From the NCBI GenBank assembly GCA_006227965.1, contig SBFL01000271.1, positions 1 through 8,017 on the forward strand: a DNA stretch of 8,017 bases, in the 5' to 3' direction. A model generated the notes under the pieces. That model was given only the letters and a program-made list of their open reading frames with translations. It was not told the origin of the DNA and made no database searches. Positions 1 to 7,461 of the stretch are shown here, in pieces. Numbering within the stretch: the first letter of the stretch is position 1; each line of letters begins with the position of its first letter. Both the position numbers and the translations under genes were made by a program. The stretch comes from Bacteroidota bacterium (GTDB lineage Bacteria; Bacteroidota; Bacteroidia; Flavobacteriales; Flavobacteriaceae).

Positions 1-1343
1 CCTGTAATCATCCCGCTTAGAACGTCCCCGCTTCCGGCAGTTGCCATTCCTGGGTTACCACTTGAATTTATATATCCCCTGCCCTGGTACAGGATCAGGG
101 TATGCGCTCCTTTGATCAACAATACACATTGACGCGCCTCCGCAAAATCCCTGGCTTTCTCAAGTTTATCAAAATCGTCCTTCCACTCCCCGATTAATCG
201 CCTGAGTTCTCCCGGATGAGGGGTGAGGATGCTGTCCCTGGGGATTGCACTCAGGGATTCCGGAGCCCCGCTTAGAATGTTCAGAGCATCGGCATCCAGC
301 AGTACGGGCTGCTGTTGCCTCCCGAGCCATTCAAGAAAGGCCCTGGCCGTTGCCTGGGAAGTACCCATGCCCATGCCCGTGCCAATTGTATATCCTGTAG
401 TTTCTGCCGGGAATTCCACGTGCTCCTCCTTCCCTGAGGTAGTCCATACCATAATTTCAGGCAGCTGGGCCTGCAAGGGAATGTATCCGCAACCCGGGAC
501 ACAGGCAGTTACCAGCCCGGTGCCGCTGAGCAGCGCAGCTCTGGCGGCGAGGATCACGGCCCCTACTTTGCCATGACTACCCCCTAGGATGAGGGTGTGT
601 CCGTAAGTCCCTTTGTGTGAGAACCGTTCCCGGGGGCGGTAAAAGGAGCGGGCGAGCCCCGCCCCGTAAAATTCATATTCCACCTCAACGCGGTTCATAA
701 AATCCCTGTCCAGGCCAATGTCGAGAACTTCCCATCTACGTATAAACCGCCCTGTCTGCGGCAGGAAGAAAACCAGTTTGGGTGCGCCGAAGGTAAGCAG
801 GCAATCTGCCCGGATCACGGCCTCCACATCCGTGGGGACCCTGTCCGTGAAAAGGCCCGATGGCATATCGATGCTCAGTATGAAGGCGCCCGAATCGTTC
901 AGGGCATGGAACAAGGCCCCCACCCAGGGAGCGGGTGGGCGGTTCAGCCCGATGCCGAAAACCGCGTCGACCACGAGTTCAGAGGCCGGAACTGCCGGAA
1001 GGGCGGACTCGGAATCCAGGTACTCAGGCCAAACATCCCGTTCCTTAAGCCGTTTCAGGTTGGTCAAAAAATCTTCAGACCGGGTATCGCTGTATTTCAC
1101 GACATACACTGATACAAGATAGCCGTGATCCTGCAGGTGCCTGGCCACTGCCAGCCCATCTCCCCCGTTGTTGCCGATCCCGCAAAAAACATGAATGTGG
1201 GTGGGAGCTCCGTTAAGCCGGTCATGTATCCATTCAAAGACACGGATCGCAGCCCGCTCCATAAGCATTTCACTGGAGATGCCTTCCCTGGACAGGGTCT
1301 GCCGGTCCGCCTCATAGATTTGCTCCTGACTAAGGATCTTCAT
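1..1343 (-). CDS. nnr: Bifunctional NAD(P)HX epimerase / ADP-dependent NAD(P)HX dehydratase, 3' end cut by window edge
   Basis: This metabolite-repair enzyme restores hydrated NADH/NADPH: the N-terminal domain epimerises R- and S-NAD(P)HX, and the C-terminal ribokinase-like domain dehydrates the S form using ADP. The minus frame stays open from ATG at 1343 to the window edge (447 codons; fused family members are about 500 residues, so roughly the last 50-60 are missing). The YjeF_N domain shows VFCGIGNNGGDG (residues 52-63), DAVFGIGLNRP and SIDMPSG (157-163). The dehydratase domain starts near residue 230 and shows KGTYGHTLILGG (about 244), LLDADALNIL, TPHPGE (374-379) and AGSGDVLSG with the catalytic-type Asp near 440. 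ATG at 1343 is preferred over the in-frame ATG at 1370 because MKILSQEQIYEAD matches how family members usually begin; the extra nine residues look like untranslated leader. It is divergent from thrA. Identification is firm; the symbol follows the fused-enzyme convention. Confidence 0.93.
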   Translation of the reverse strand, partial: MKILSQEQIYEADRQTLSREGISSEMLMERAAIRVFEWIHDRLNGAPTHIHVFCGIGNNGGDGLAVARHLQDHGYLVSVYVVKYSDTRSEDFLTNLKRLKERDVWPEYLDSESALPAVPASELVVDAVFGIGLNRPPAPWVGALFHALNDSGAFILSIDMPSGLFTDRVPTDVEAVIRADCLLTFGAPKLVFFLPQTGRFIRRWEVLDIGLDRDFMNRVEVEYEFYGAGLARSFYRPRERFSHKGTYGHTLILGGSHGKVGAVILAARAALLSGTGLVTACVPGCGYIPLQAQLPEIMVWTTSGKEEHVEFPAETTGYTIGTGMGMGTSQATARAFLEWLGRQQQPVLLDADALNILSGAPESLSAIPRDSILTPHPGELRRLIGEWKDDFDKLEKARDFAEARQCVLLIKGAHTLILYQGRGYINSSGNPGMATAGSGDVLSGMIT

Positions 1344-1390
1344 GTAGTTCCGCGAATGTGATTTTCTCATATAAAGGAACTAAATGTTGC

Positions 1391-1412
1391 AGGGATTCAA
1401 AAGAAAATCCCT
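1391..1412. repeat. Perfect inverted repeat in the nnr/thrA divergent spacer
   Basis: AGGGATT (1391-1397) and AATCCCT (1406-1412) are perfect 7-bp inverted arms separated by 8 nt. On the minus strand the spacer reads TTCTTTTG, one mismatch from the Bacteroidota -7 box TAnnTTTG, at a plausible distance (about 55 nt) before the nnr start. It could be an operator around an nnr promoter, or a hairpin in the nnr leader. A second, shorter inverted pair, CAATT (1421-1425) and AATTG (1432-1436), lies next to it. The symmetry is seen directly; any regulatory role is inferred. Confidence 0.4.
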
Positions 1413-1447
1413 TAAAATCTCAATTGTTCATAATTGGAAGGCTACTG

Positions 1448-1478
1448 TTTGCCCGGCTTTTCAAATATGCTACTTTTG
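1448..1478 (+). promoter_or_regulatory. Bacteroidota-type promoter for the thrABC operon
   Basis: TTTG at 1448-1451 and TACTTTTG at 1471-1478 are separated by exactly 19 nt. This is a full match to the Bacteroidota housekeeping promoter (-33 TTTG, -7 TAnnTTTG). Transcription should start near 1483-1487, leaving a thrA 5' leader of about 80 nt. The leader has no codon run for Thr or Ile and no terminator with a U-tract, so I see no classic thr attenuator. There is one weak long-loop pairing, GCGGGA (1484-1489) with TCCCGC (1524-1529). Confidence 0.75.
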
Positions 1479-1564
1479 GGTTTGCGGGAGTGTCCGCCGG
1501 TTGCAGCAGCCTGACCATTCCGATCCCGCCCTTAAGAAAGTCCTGAGATTCAAATAACCAGCTC

Positions 1565-4003
1565 ATGAACGTACTGAAGTTTGGCGGCAGTTCCGTAGCC
1601 GATCCGGAAGCCATCGGGAGGACCCTCTCCATTGTGAGGCAATCAGAGCAGCCCGTTCTGGTAGTGGTTTCGGCCCTGGGGGGCATCACGGACCTGCTCC
1701 TGGAAGCGGCCCACCTGGCCTCCGGACAGGAGGAGGCCTGGAAACAGCGCCTGGAAGTGATTGAGTTCCGGCACCTTGAGGTGGTACGTGGTTTGATCCC
1801 GATTGCGGAACAGGCCCCTGTCCTCAGCAGGGTAAAGAAGGACCTCAATATTCTGGAAACCCTGCTGGAAGGCGCTTATCTGATCGGGGAAACCACCCCG
1901 AAACTACTGGCCAAGATCGTAAGTTTCGGGGAGCTGATGTCTTCCTACCTAATTGCCTCCTATTACAGGAGCCAGGGAGTTGCCGCCGTTTTCAAAGACA
2001 GCCGGGAACTCATACGTACAAATGACGCGTATACAAACGCCGGGGTACTAAGGGAGGTCACCTATTCCCTGGTTTCAGAAGCCCTGGACGGGAGGGACCC
2101 TGTGGTGGTCCTGCCTGGATTTATAGGCTCGAACGAAAACGGAGATACCACTACCCTGGGGCGCGGTGGATCCGATTATTCTGCCGCCCTGTTTGCGGCC
2201 GCCACTAAAGCCACCTGCCTGGAAATATGGACGGATGTAAGCGGCATGTACACCGCCAACCCGAGGCTGGTTAAGGGCGCCAGGCCCATTGCCCTTCTCT
2301 CCTACGAGGAAGCCATGGAACTATCCCATTTCGGAGCCAAAGTACTGTATCCCCCGACCATCCAGCCGGTACTGCAGGCGGGAATACCCCTCCTGATAAA
2401 GAATACATTTGCCCCCGGGGAACCCGGTACCCGAATCGAAGCCTCAGGAAACCTTGAGGGCAGGACGGTACGCGGGATCAGTTACGTGCCTGACATTGGC
2501 CTTTTATCACTTGAAGGACCTGGCATGATAGGGATCCCGGGCATTAGCAAAAGGTTTTTCGAAGTGCTCTCGGAGAAAGGGATAAATGTGGTCTTTATCA
2601 CACAGGCATCCTCTGAGCATTCCATATGTGTGGGGATTTCCGAGGGGCAACTCGAAGGGGCAGAGAAAGCAACGAATCAGGCCTTTGGATATGAAATAGA
2701 ACGGGGCGAGATCAACCCTGCGGTGGTGGAAGGCGGACTGTCCATTGTGGCCCTTGTTGGGGACCAAATGAAGGAACACCAGGGACTGAGCGGGAAAATG
2801 TTTAGTGCCCTTGGCCGTAACAACGTGAACATCCGGGCTATTGCCCAGGGGGCCTCCGAACGAAACATCTCAGCCGTGATCCGGCGGGAAGACGTTAAAA
2901 AGGCATTGAATACCCTGCACGAAGCTTTTTTTGAGGAACGCATCAAACAATTGAACCTTTTTGTGATGGGCGTCGGAAATGTCGGCTCCCGGCTCATGGA
3001 CCAGATTCGCAGGCAGCAGCAGGTCCTGAAAGAAGAGCGCCGCCTGTTACTCCGGGTCGTGGGAATTTCAAACTCCCGCCACATGGTCTTTCGGGAAAAC
3101 GGCCTGGATCTGGACCATTGGGAGGCACTTCTCGGGGAAGGCCCGCCGGCAGACTTACATGAATTCCACCGGCAGGTGCGCGCGATGAACCTCAGGAATA
3201 CAATTTTTGTGGACAATACGGCCAGCGCGGAAGTTTCCCAGTGGTATGGTAAATACCTGCAGGGAAGCGCGGCCGTGGTTACCTGTAATAAGATAGCCTG
3301 TTCATCTGCCTACGGGACCTATTCAGGGCTGAAGGAACTATCCCTGTCCTATGCCGCCCCCTTCCTTTTCGAAACCAACGTGGGAGCCGGCCTGCCAATC
3401 ATTGACACCCTGAAAAACCTGGTGCTTTCCGGAGACCGGATCCATAAGATCCAGGCAGTGCTTTCTGGCAGCCTGAACTTTATCTTCAATCAGTATAACG
3501 GGGATTCCCCTTTCGCGGAAGTCGTACGCGAGGCACAACGGCAGGGCTACACCGAACCGGACCCCAGGATTGACCTCAGCGGGGTGGACGTGATGCGCAA
3601 AATCCTTATCCTGGCACGGGAAAGCGGATACCAGCTGGAACTGGATGAGATTGAAAACCATTCCTTTCTGCCCGGGCAGGCACAAAACGCTCCGGACACT
3701 GCTAAATTCTACGAGGCACTGGAAGCCGGGGAAACCCATTTCGCCGGATTGTACAGGGAAGCCAATGATTCCGGAAAGCGCCTGAAATACGTCGCAGAAT
3801 TCAATAAGGGCAAGGCGAGCGTCGGGCTCCTGCAGGTCCCGGAAGGCCATGATTTTTATCATCTGAAAGGGAGCGATAATATTGTATTATTCCACACCGA
3901 CCGGTATCAGGAGCAGCCCCTGATCATAAAAGGGGCCGGGGCCGGGGCTGATGTGACCGCGTCGGGGATTTTTGCCGATATCATTCGTGTGGGTAATTTT
4001 TAG
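1565..4003 (+). CDS. thrA: Bifunctional aspartokinase I / homoserine dehydrogenase I
   Basis: This cytosolic fusion enzyme catalyses aspartate to aspartyl-phosphate (ATP) and aspartate semialdehyde to homoserine (NAD(P)H), the first and third steps to threonine. It is 812 residues, close to E. coli ThrA (820). Residues 1-300 are the kinase: KFGGSS at 5-10, GRGGSD at 199-204, then TDVSGMYTANPRLV. Residues ~310-455 are paired ACT domains with TQASSEHSI (346-354) and a second copy around VALVGDQM and NIRAIAQGASERN; these are the sites where threonine inhibits homologues. From ~460 is homoserine dehydrogenase: Rossmann GVGNVG (469-474), VTCNK with the conserved Lys 576, ETNVGAGLP, and the family signature GYTEPDP (661-667) through DLSGVDVMRK (Lys 679). 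All key residues are present. ATG 1565 gives the usual MNVLKFGGSS beginning; no Shine-Dalgarno is obvious, as is normal in Bacteroidota. It is the first gene of thrABC. Confidence 0.98.
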   Translation: MNVLKFGGSSVADPEAIGRTLSIVRQSEQPVLVVVSALGGITDLLLEAAHLASGQEEAWKQRLEVIEFRHLEVVRGLIPIAEQAPVLSRVKKDLNILETLLEGAYLIGETTPKLLAKIVSFGELMSSYLIASYYRSQGVAAVFKDSRELIRTNDAYTNAGVLREVTYSLVSEALDGRDPVVVLPGFIGSNENGDTTTLGRGGSDYSAALFAAATKATCLEIWTDVSGMYTANPRLVKGARPIALLSYEEAMELSHFGAKVLYPPTIQPVLQAGIPLLIKNTFAPGEPGTRIEASGNLEGRTVRGISYVPDIGLLSLEGPGMIGIPGISKRFFEVLSEKGINVVFITQASSEHSICVGISEGQLEGAEKATNQAFGYEIERGEINPAVVEGGLSIVALVGDQMKEHQGLSGKMFSALGRNNVNIRAIAQGASERNISAVIRREDVKKALNTLHEAFFEERIKQLNLFVMGVGNVGSRLMDQIRRQQQVLKEERRLLLRVVGISNSRHMVFRENGLDLDHWEALLGEGPPADLHEFHRQVRAMNLRNTIFVDNTASAEVSQWYGKYLQGSAAVVTCNKIACSSAYGTYSGLKELSLSYAAPFLFETNVGAGLPIIDTLKNLVLSGDRIHKIQAVLSGSLNFIFNQYNGDSPFAEVVREAQRQGYTEPDPRIDLSGVDVMRKILILARESGYQLELDEIENHSFLPGQAQNAPDTAKFYEALEAGETHFAGLYREANDSGKRLKYVAEFNKGKASVGLLQVPEGHDFYHLKGSDNIVLFHTDRYQEQPLIIKGAGAGADVTASGIFADIIRVGNF

Positions 4004-4014
4004 ATAGCTATTAC

Positions 4015-4026
4015 AACAGGCCTGTT
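4015..4026. repeat. 12-bp perfect palindrome in the thrA-thrB gap
   Basis: AACAGGCCTGTT is fully self-complementary and sits in the 43-nt gap between thrA and thrB. It could form only a 4-bp stem with a GGCC loop in RNA, so it is not a convincing terminator. It could be a minor processing or protein-binding site, or chance. Confidence 0.25.
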
Positions 4027-4046
4027 AAACCAGATAACACCCATTC

Positions 4047-4973
4047 ATGGACCAAAGCACGATAAGCGTATTTTGCCCGGCTACCATTGCCAACCTCTCC
4101 TGCGGATTTGACGTACTCGGACTCGCCCTGAAAGGCGTCGGCGACCGTATGAACGTAAGGCTGACCAGCAACCCTGGGGTCCAGATTACAAGGATCACCG
4201 GAGGAGACCTTCCCATGGATGCCGGAAAAAACGTGGCCGGAGTTGCGGCCATGGCCCTTCTGGAAGCGAGTGATTTCGGGGGCGGAGTGGAAATTGAGAT
4301 CGAAAAACACATTCTGCCCGGAAGCGGCATTGGCAGCAGCGCCGCCAGTGCCGCAGGAGCCGTCTGGGCGATAAACAACTTGTTGGGGGATCCTTTTACC
4401 CTTCCGCAACTCGTGAGCTTTGCCGTAGCCGGGGAGGCCCTGGCAAGCGGGGCCCCTCATGCCGACAATGTAGCCCCGGCCCTCTACGGCGGGATCACCC
4501 TGATCAGGGGGTACGATCCCCTGGATATAGCGAGGGTACACTGCCCTGCCCTGCTCCACGCCGTGGTACTCCACCCCCAGATCGAATTGAAGACCTCGGA
4601 TTCCCGAAGCATCCTTAAAAAGACCATTACCCTGAAACAGGGGATCCGCCAATGGGGAAACGTGGGCGGGCTGATCACAGGTCTTTTTACGGAAGACTAT
4701 GGCCTGATCAGCCGTTCCCTGGAGGATGTGATCATCGAGCCTGTGCGTTCCCTGCTCATCCCGGGATTTGGGGAAATGCGGGCTATTGCTTTGAAGTCAG
4801 GAGCCCTGGGCTTTGGTATTTCGGGATCCGGGCCTTCCGTCTTTGCGCTTACACGTGGCGCAGACACCGCCCGAAGAACCGAAGAGGCCCTCACACGGGG
4901 GTATGAATCCGTCGGGATACCCTTCAGGACCTTTTCGTCCCCGGTCAACCGCATGGGGGTCCGGCCCTGGTAA
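4047..4973 (+). CDS. thrB: Homoserine kinase (GHMP family)
   Basis: This enzyme phosphorylates homoserine with ATP to O-phosphohomoserine, the substrate of ThrC. The 308-residue length is normal. The N-terminal block CPATIANLSCGFDVLGLAL matches the GHMP substrate motif of ThrB. The phosphate-binding loop PGSGIGSSAAS lies at residues 91-101, and the C-terminal GHMP block GFGISGSGPSVFAL is near residues 255-270. Between them, ASGAPHADNVAPALYGG is a typical ThrB segment. It starts 43 nt after thrA and ends 10 nt before the thrC start, so it is most likely co-transcribed from the promoter at 1448-1478. No missing residues or frame problems are seen. The large open frame antisense to it (4011-4652) is a codon-bias shadow. 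Confidence 0.97.
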   Translation: MDQSTISVFCPATIANLSCGFDVLGLALKGVGDRMNVRLTSNPGVQITRITGGDLPMDAGKNVAGVAAMALLEASDFGGGVEIEIEKHILPGSGIGSSAASAAGAVWAINNLLGDPFTLPQLVSFAVAGEALASGAPHADNVAPALYGGITLIRGYDPLDIARVHCPALLHAVVLHPQIELKTSDSRSILKKTITLKQGIRQWGNVGGLITGLFTEDYGLISRSLEDVIIEPVRSLLIPGFGEMRAIALKSGALGFGISGSGPSVFALTRGADTARRTEEALTRGYESVGIPFRTFSSPVNRMGVRPW

Positions 4974-4983
4974 CATAAACCCT

Positions 4984-6287
4984 ATGAAGCAACCAGCGAT
5001 GCACTACTACAGCCTGGAACACAATGCCCCTGAGGTGACCTTCAGGGAAGCTGCCCTTAGGGGGATTGCCCCGGACCGGGGGCTTTACTTCCCAAAGTAC
5101 TTTCCCGCATTCCCAAAAACCTTCTGGGAGTCTGTGAGTAGGCGAGACTTTTTCGATGTTGCCTTCGAACTGATGTCCCCTTACACAGGGGATTCCCTTC
5201 CTGAAGACACCCTCCGGGATATTCTGAAGGCTGCCCTGAGCTTCGATTTTCCACTGGTATGGCTCAGCGAAAGGATGGCCGTTATGGAGCTCTACCATGG
5301 ACCTACCATGGCATTCAAGGATGTCGGGGCCGGTTTTATGGCGGGATGCTTGGGGTATTTTCCGAGGCTTCGGATGTGAAAACCACCGTGCTTGTAGCCA
5401 CCAGCGGGGGCACCGGGGGTGCTGTTGCCCGTGGGTTCCTGGGGGTTCAGGGAGTAGAGGTGGTCATCCTCTACCCCGAAGGCATGGTTAGCGATATACA
5501 GGAACGTCAGCTGACCACCCTTGGAGAAAACATCAGGGCCCTCCGGGTGACGGGCACTTTTGACGACTGCCAGCACATGGTCAAACGGGCCTTTCTGGAC
5601 CCCGCCCTGAAGGAAAAACAGCACCTCACCTCGGCCAACAGCATCAATGTTGCCAGGTGGCTGCCGCAAATGCTGTATTATGTTAAAGGCTTCCAGCAGT
5701 GGGGAACGGACAGGGAAGCCCCTGTTTTTTCAGTGCCCAGTGGCAATTTCGGAAATATATGCGCCGGTATGCTGGCCGCTCAGATGGGATTGCCCGTGAG
5801 TCATTTTGTCGCTGCCACAAATGTCAACGACACGGTACCCCGTTACATGGAAAGCAAGCGCTATGACCCCAGGCCCGCCGTCGCCACCCTCTCAAATGCC
5901 ATGGATGTGGCCGACCCGAGCAATTTTGTCAGGATCCGGGAATTGTTCCGGGATCGCTTTCCAGCCCTCGCTTCCCGGTTTACTGCCCTTGCCTTTGACG
6001 ATACGCAGACCCTGGAGGCCATCAAATCCCTCTACCAGTCTTATGGATATGTGGCCGACCCTCACGGGGCCATTGGATATCTCGGGCTGAAACAGTACCT
6101 GCAATCTTCCCCGGATCAATCGGGGATCTTCCTTGAAACAGCCCATCCCATCAAATTCAGGGAAGCCGTGGAAGACTGCCTCGGGATTTCCCTTGAGGTG
6201 CCGGGTCAAATACGGGACCTCCTGGACCGGCAGAAAAAATTCACGCCGATCCGGTCCTATGAAGAGCTTCGGGAAAACCTCCTTTAA
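4984..6287 (+). pseudogene. thrC: Threonine synthase, disrupted by a -1 frameshift
   Basis: Threonine synthase is a PLP enzyme that converts O-phosphohomoserine to threonine and phosphate. Frame 1 (from ATG 4984, or ATG 4999, which gives the more family-like MHYYSL) carries the N-terminal domain and the PLP-lysine motif HGPTMAFKDVG (Lys 112), then stops at 5379. The family sequence resumes in frame 3 at SEASDVKTTVLVATSG and runs to TAA 6287. Adding one T to the TTTT run at 5358-5361 gives a continuous 434-residue protein of normal length. Downstream blocks are intact: [54 protein letters not shown]. Near the shift, GARFMAR reads GAGFMAG, SGDTG reads SGGTG, and the Lys usual after YPxG is Met (5484). 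The rest of the operon is sound, so sequence error and a recent lesion are both possible. As written, no full-length enzyme is encoded. Confidence 0.9.
5358..5361 (+). other. Frameshift site in thrC (TTTT, one T short)
   Basis: Frame 1 reads GGG TAT TTT CCG. Frame 3 reads TTT TCC GAG from the same bases. A fifth T would give GGG TAT TTT TCC GAG and restore CLGYFSEASD, as expected for threonine synthase. The site does not form a canonical X XXY YYZ slippery heptamer in the incoming frame (it would be G TAT TTT), so programmed -1 frameshifting is unlikely. Confidence 0.85.
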
Positions 6288-6293
6288 GGAGGT
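6277..6293. repeat. Hairpin-forming inverted repeat over the thrC stop codon
   Basis: ACCTCCTT (6277-6284) and AAGGAGGT (6286-6293) are perfectly complementary around a single T. As RNA this gives a 6-bp ACCTCC/GGAGGT stem with a TTTAA loop that includes the thrC TAA. There is no U-tract directly after it, so it is not a standard intrinsic terminator. It could weaken read-through, stabilise the thrC 3' end, or be chance. The right arm equals an ideal Shine-Dalgarno but is 58 nt before the gcvT ATG, too far to act for it. Confidence 0.4.
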
Positions 6294-6301
6294 GGTTCAA
6301 C

Positions 6302-6331
6302 CTGTTCTTCCAACTATTTTCAATACTTTTG
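6302..6331 (+). promoter_or_regulatory. Probable Bacteroidota promoter for gcvT
   Basis: TACTTTTG at 6324-6331 matches the -7 box TAnnTTTG and is the same octamer as in the thr promoter. At 19 nt upstream there is CTG (6302-6304) in place of TTG, so the -33 box is weak. The predicted start near 6337 would leave a leader of only about 15 nt before the ATG at 6352. This suggests gcvT has its own transcript, with or without read-through from thrC. Confidence 0.55.
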
Positions 6332-6351
6332 GGACAACTATCCGCAGTCCT

Positions 6352-7437
6352 ATGAAAGAAACCGCACTGACCGAAACGCACAAGGCCCTTGGGGCTAAAA
6401 TGGTCCCTTTTGCAGGCTATACGATGCCAGTCTCCTATGAAGGAGTCAATGCCGAACACCAGACCGTCCGGGAAGGAGTTGGCGTATTCGATGTCTCCCA
6501 TATGGGGGAATTTCTGATCGAAGGCCCAAACGCCCTCGAACTCATTCAAAAAGTTACTTCTAACGATGCCTCCAAGCTTGAAGAGGGCCGGGCACAATAC
6601 AGCTGCCTGCCTAATGAGACAGGGGGAATTGTGGACGACCTCATCGTCTACCGGGTCAAACCGGAGACTTATCTGCTGGTGGTCAATGCCTCGAATATAG
6701 ACAAGGACTGGGCGCATATTTCCAGGTTTAACGAATCCATCGGGGCAGAGATGCGGAATATCTCAGATGCGTATTCCCTGCTGGCGATACAGGGGCCCAA
6801 AGCCTCAGAGGCCATGCAGCCCCTTACCTCAGTCGATCTCAGGAGCATTCCGTTCTATCATTTTGTCGTGGGGGATTTTGCCGGTATTCCCCATGTGATC
6901 ATTTCGGCCACGGGGTACACCGGATCCGGCGGGTTTGAAATCTACTGCAAGAACGAGGAGGTTCAGCAGGTCTGGGACCGGGTATTGGAGGCAGGGAGAG
7001 GCTTTGGCATCAAACCCATAGGGCTGGCTGCCAGGGATACCTTGCGTCTTGAGATGGGGTACTGCCTTTACGGCAATGACATAAGCGACACTACCTCACC
7101 TCTGGAGGCGGGACTGGGATGGATCACCAAATTCACCAAGGACTTCGTGAACCGGGATTCCCTGGCAGCCCAGAAGGAGGCAGGGGTGGAACGGAAACTG
7201 GTCGGGTTTGAGCTGGATCAAAAGGGCATCCCAAGACAGGGGTACCCTATTTTGGACGCCGATGGAAATCCCATCGGCGAGGTGACTTCAGGGACCATGT
7301 CCCCTTCCCTGGGCAAAGGAATCGGCCTTGGATACGTCACCGTTTCCCATGCCAGCCCCGGGACCACAGTGTATATCCAAATTCGTAAAAACCACCTGCC
7401 GGCAACGGTGGTCAAAACACCTTTCTACAAAGGGTAG
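6352..7437 (+). CDS. gcvT: Glycine cleavage system aminomethyltransferase (T protein)
   Basis: GcvT moves the aminomethyl carbon from lipoyl-GcvH to tetrahydrofolate, releasing ammonia and forming 5,10-methylene-THF. The start at 6352 gives 361 residues, the usual length. The frame is open back to 6133, but that would overlap thrC and add 73 residues unlike the family; [10 protein letters not shown] is the typical beginning. Motifs in order: [40 protein letters not shown] with the conserved Asp at 72, [22 protein letters not shown], the folate-side [28 protein letters not shown] (224-236) and [17 protein letters not shown] near the C-terminus. No key residue appears lost. The gcvH and gcvP genes are not in this window. 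It lies 64 nt after thrC behind its own probable promoter, and 24 nt before the next gene. Confidence 0.97.
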   Translation: MKETALTETHKALGAKMVPFAGYTMPVSYEGVNAEHQTVREGVGVFDVSHMGEFLIEGPNALELIQKVTSNDASKLEEGRAQYSCLPNETGGIVDDLIVYRVKPETYLLVVNASNIDKDWAHISRFNESIGAEMRNISDAYSLLAIQGPKASEAMQPLTSVDLRSIPFYHFVVGDFAGIPHVIISATGYTGSGGFEIYCKNEEVQQVWDRVLEAGRGFGIKPIGLAARDTLRLEMGYCLYGNDISDTTSPLEAGLGWITKFTKDFVNRDSLAAQKEAGVERKLVGFELDQKGIPRQGYPILDADGNPIGEVTSGTMSPSLGKGIGLGYVTVSHASPGTTVYIQIRKNHLPATVVKTPFYKG

Positions 7438-7461
7438 ACTGGGCATAAACCGGGCTGAGGC

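Noticed and set aside
223..1122. Plus-strand open frames of 117 and 134 codons at 223-576 and 718-1122.
   Set aside because: They lie antisense to nnr, whose minus-strand frame is continuous and carries all expected motifs; the plus-strand products are low-complexity and match nothing known to me.
1490..1546. A GTG-initiated 18-codon mini-ORF in the thrA leader containing a short Thr-Ile-Pro-Ile stretch, considered as a thr leader peptide.
   Set aside because: It has one Thr and two Ile codons only, a weak start placed almost at the predicted transcript start, and no terminator/antiterminator pair after it.
1358..1546. A 62-codon plus-strand open frame in the nnr/thrA spacer.
   Set aside because: It begins upstream of the promoter at 1448-1478, resembles no family I know, and spans the inverted repeats; it is most likely non-coding.
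4011..4652. A 213-codon minus-strand open frame antisense to thrB.
   Set aside because: It is fully contained against a well-supported thrB, shows no family motifs, and is the kind of shadow frame expected from GC-rich codon use.
5356..5364. Programmed -1 ribosomal frameshifting as the explanation of the thrC frame change.
   Set aside because: The incoming codons do not form an X XXY YYZ heptamer, I see no clear stem-loop just downstream, and threonine synthase is not known to use recoding. The nearby damaging substitutions fit error or decay better.
6133..6351. An N-terminal extension of GcvT from the in-frame ATG at 6133.
   Set aside because: It overlaps the conserved thrC C-terminus in another frame, and its residues do not resemble GcvT; ATG 6352 gives the standard start and length.
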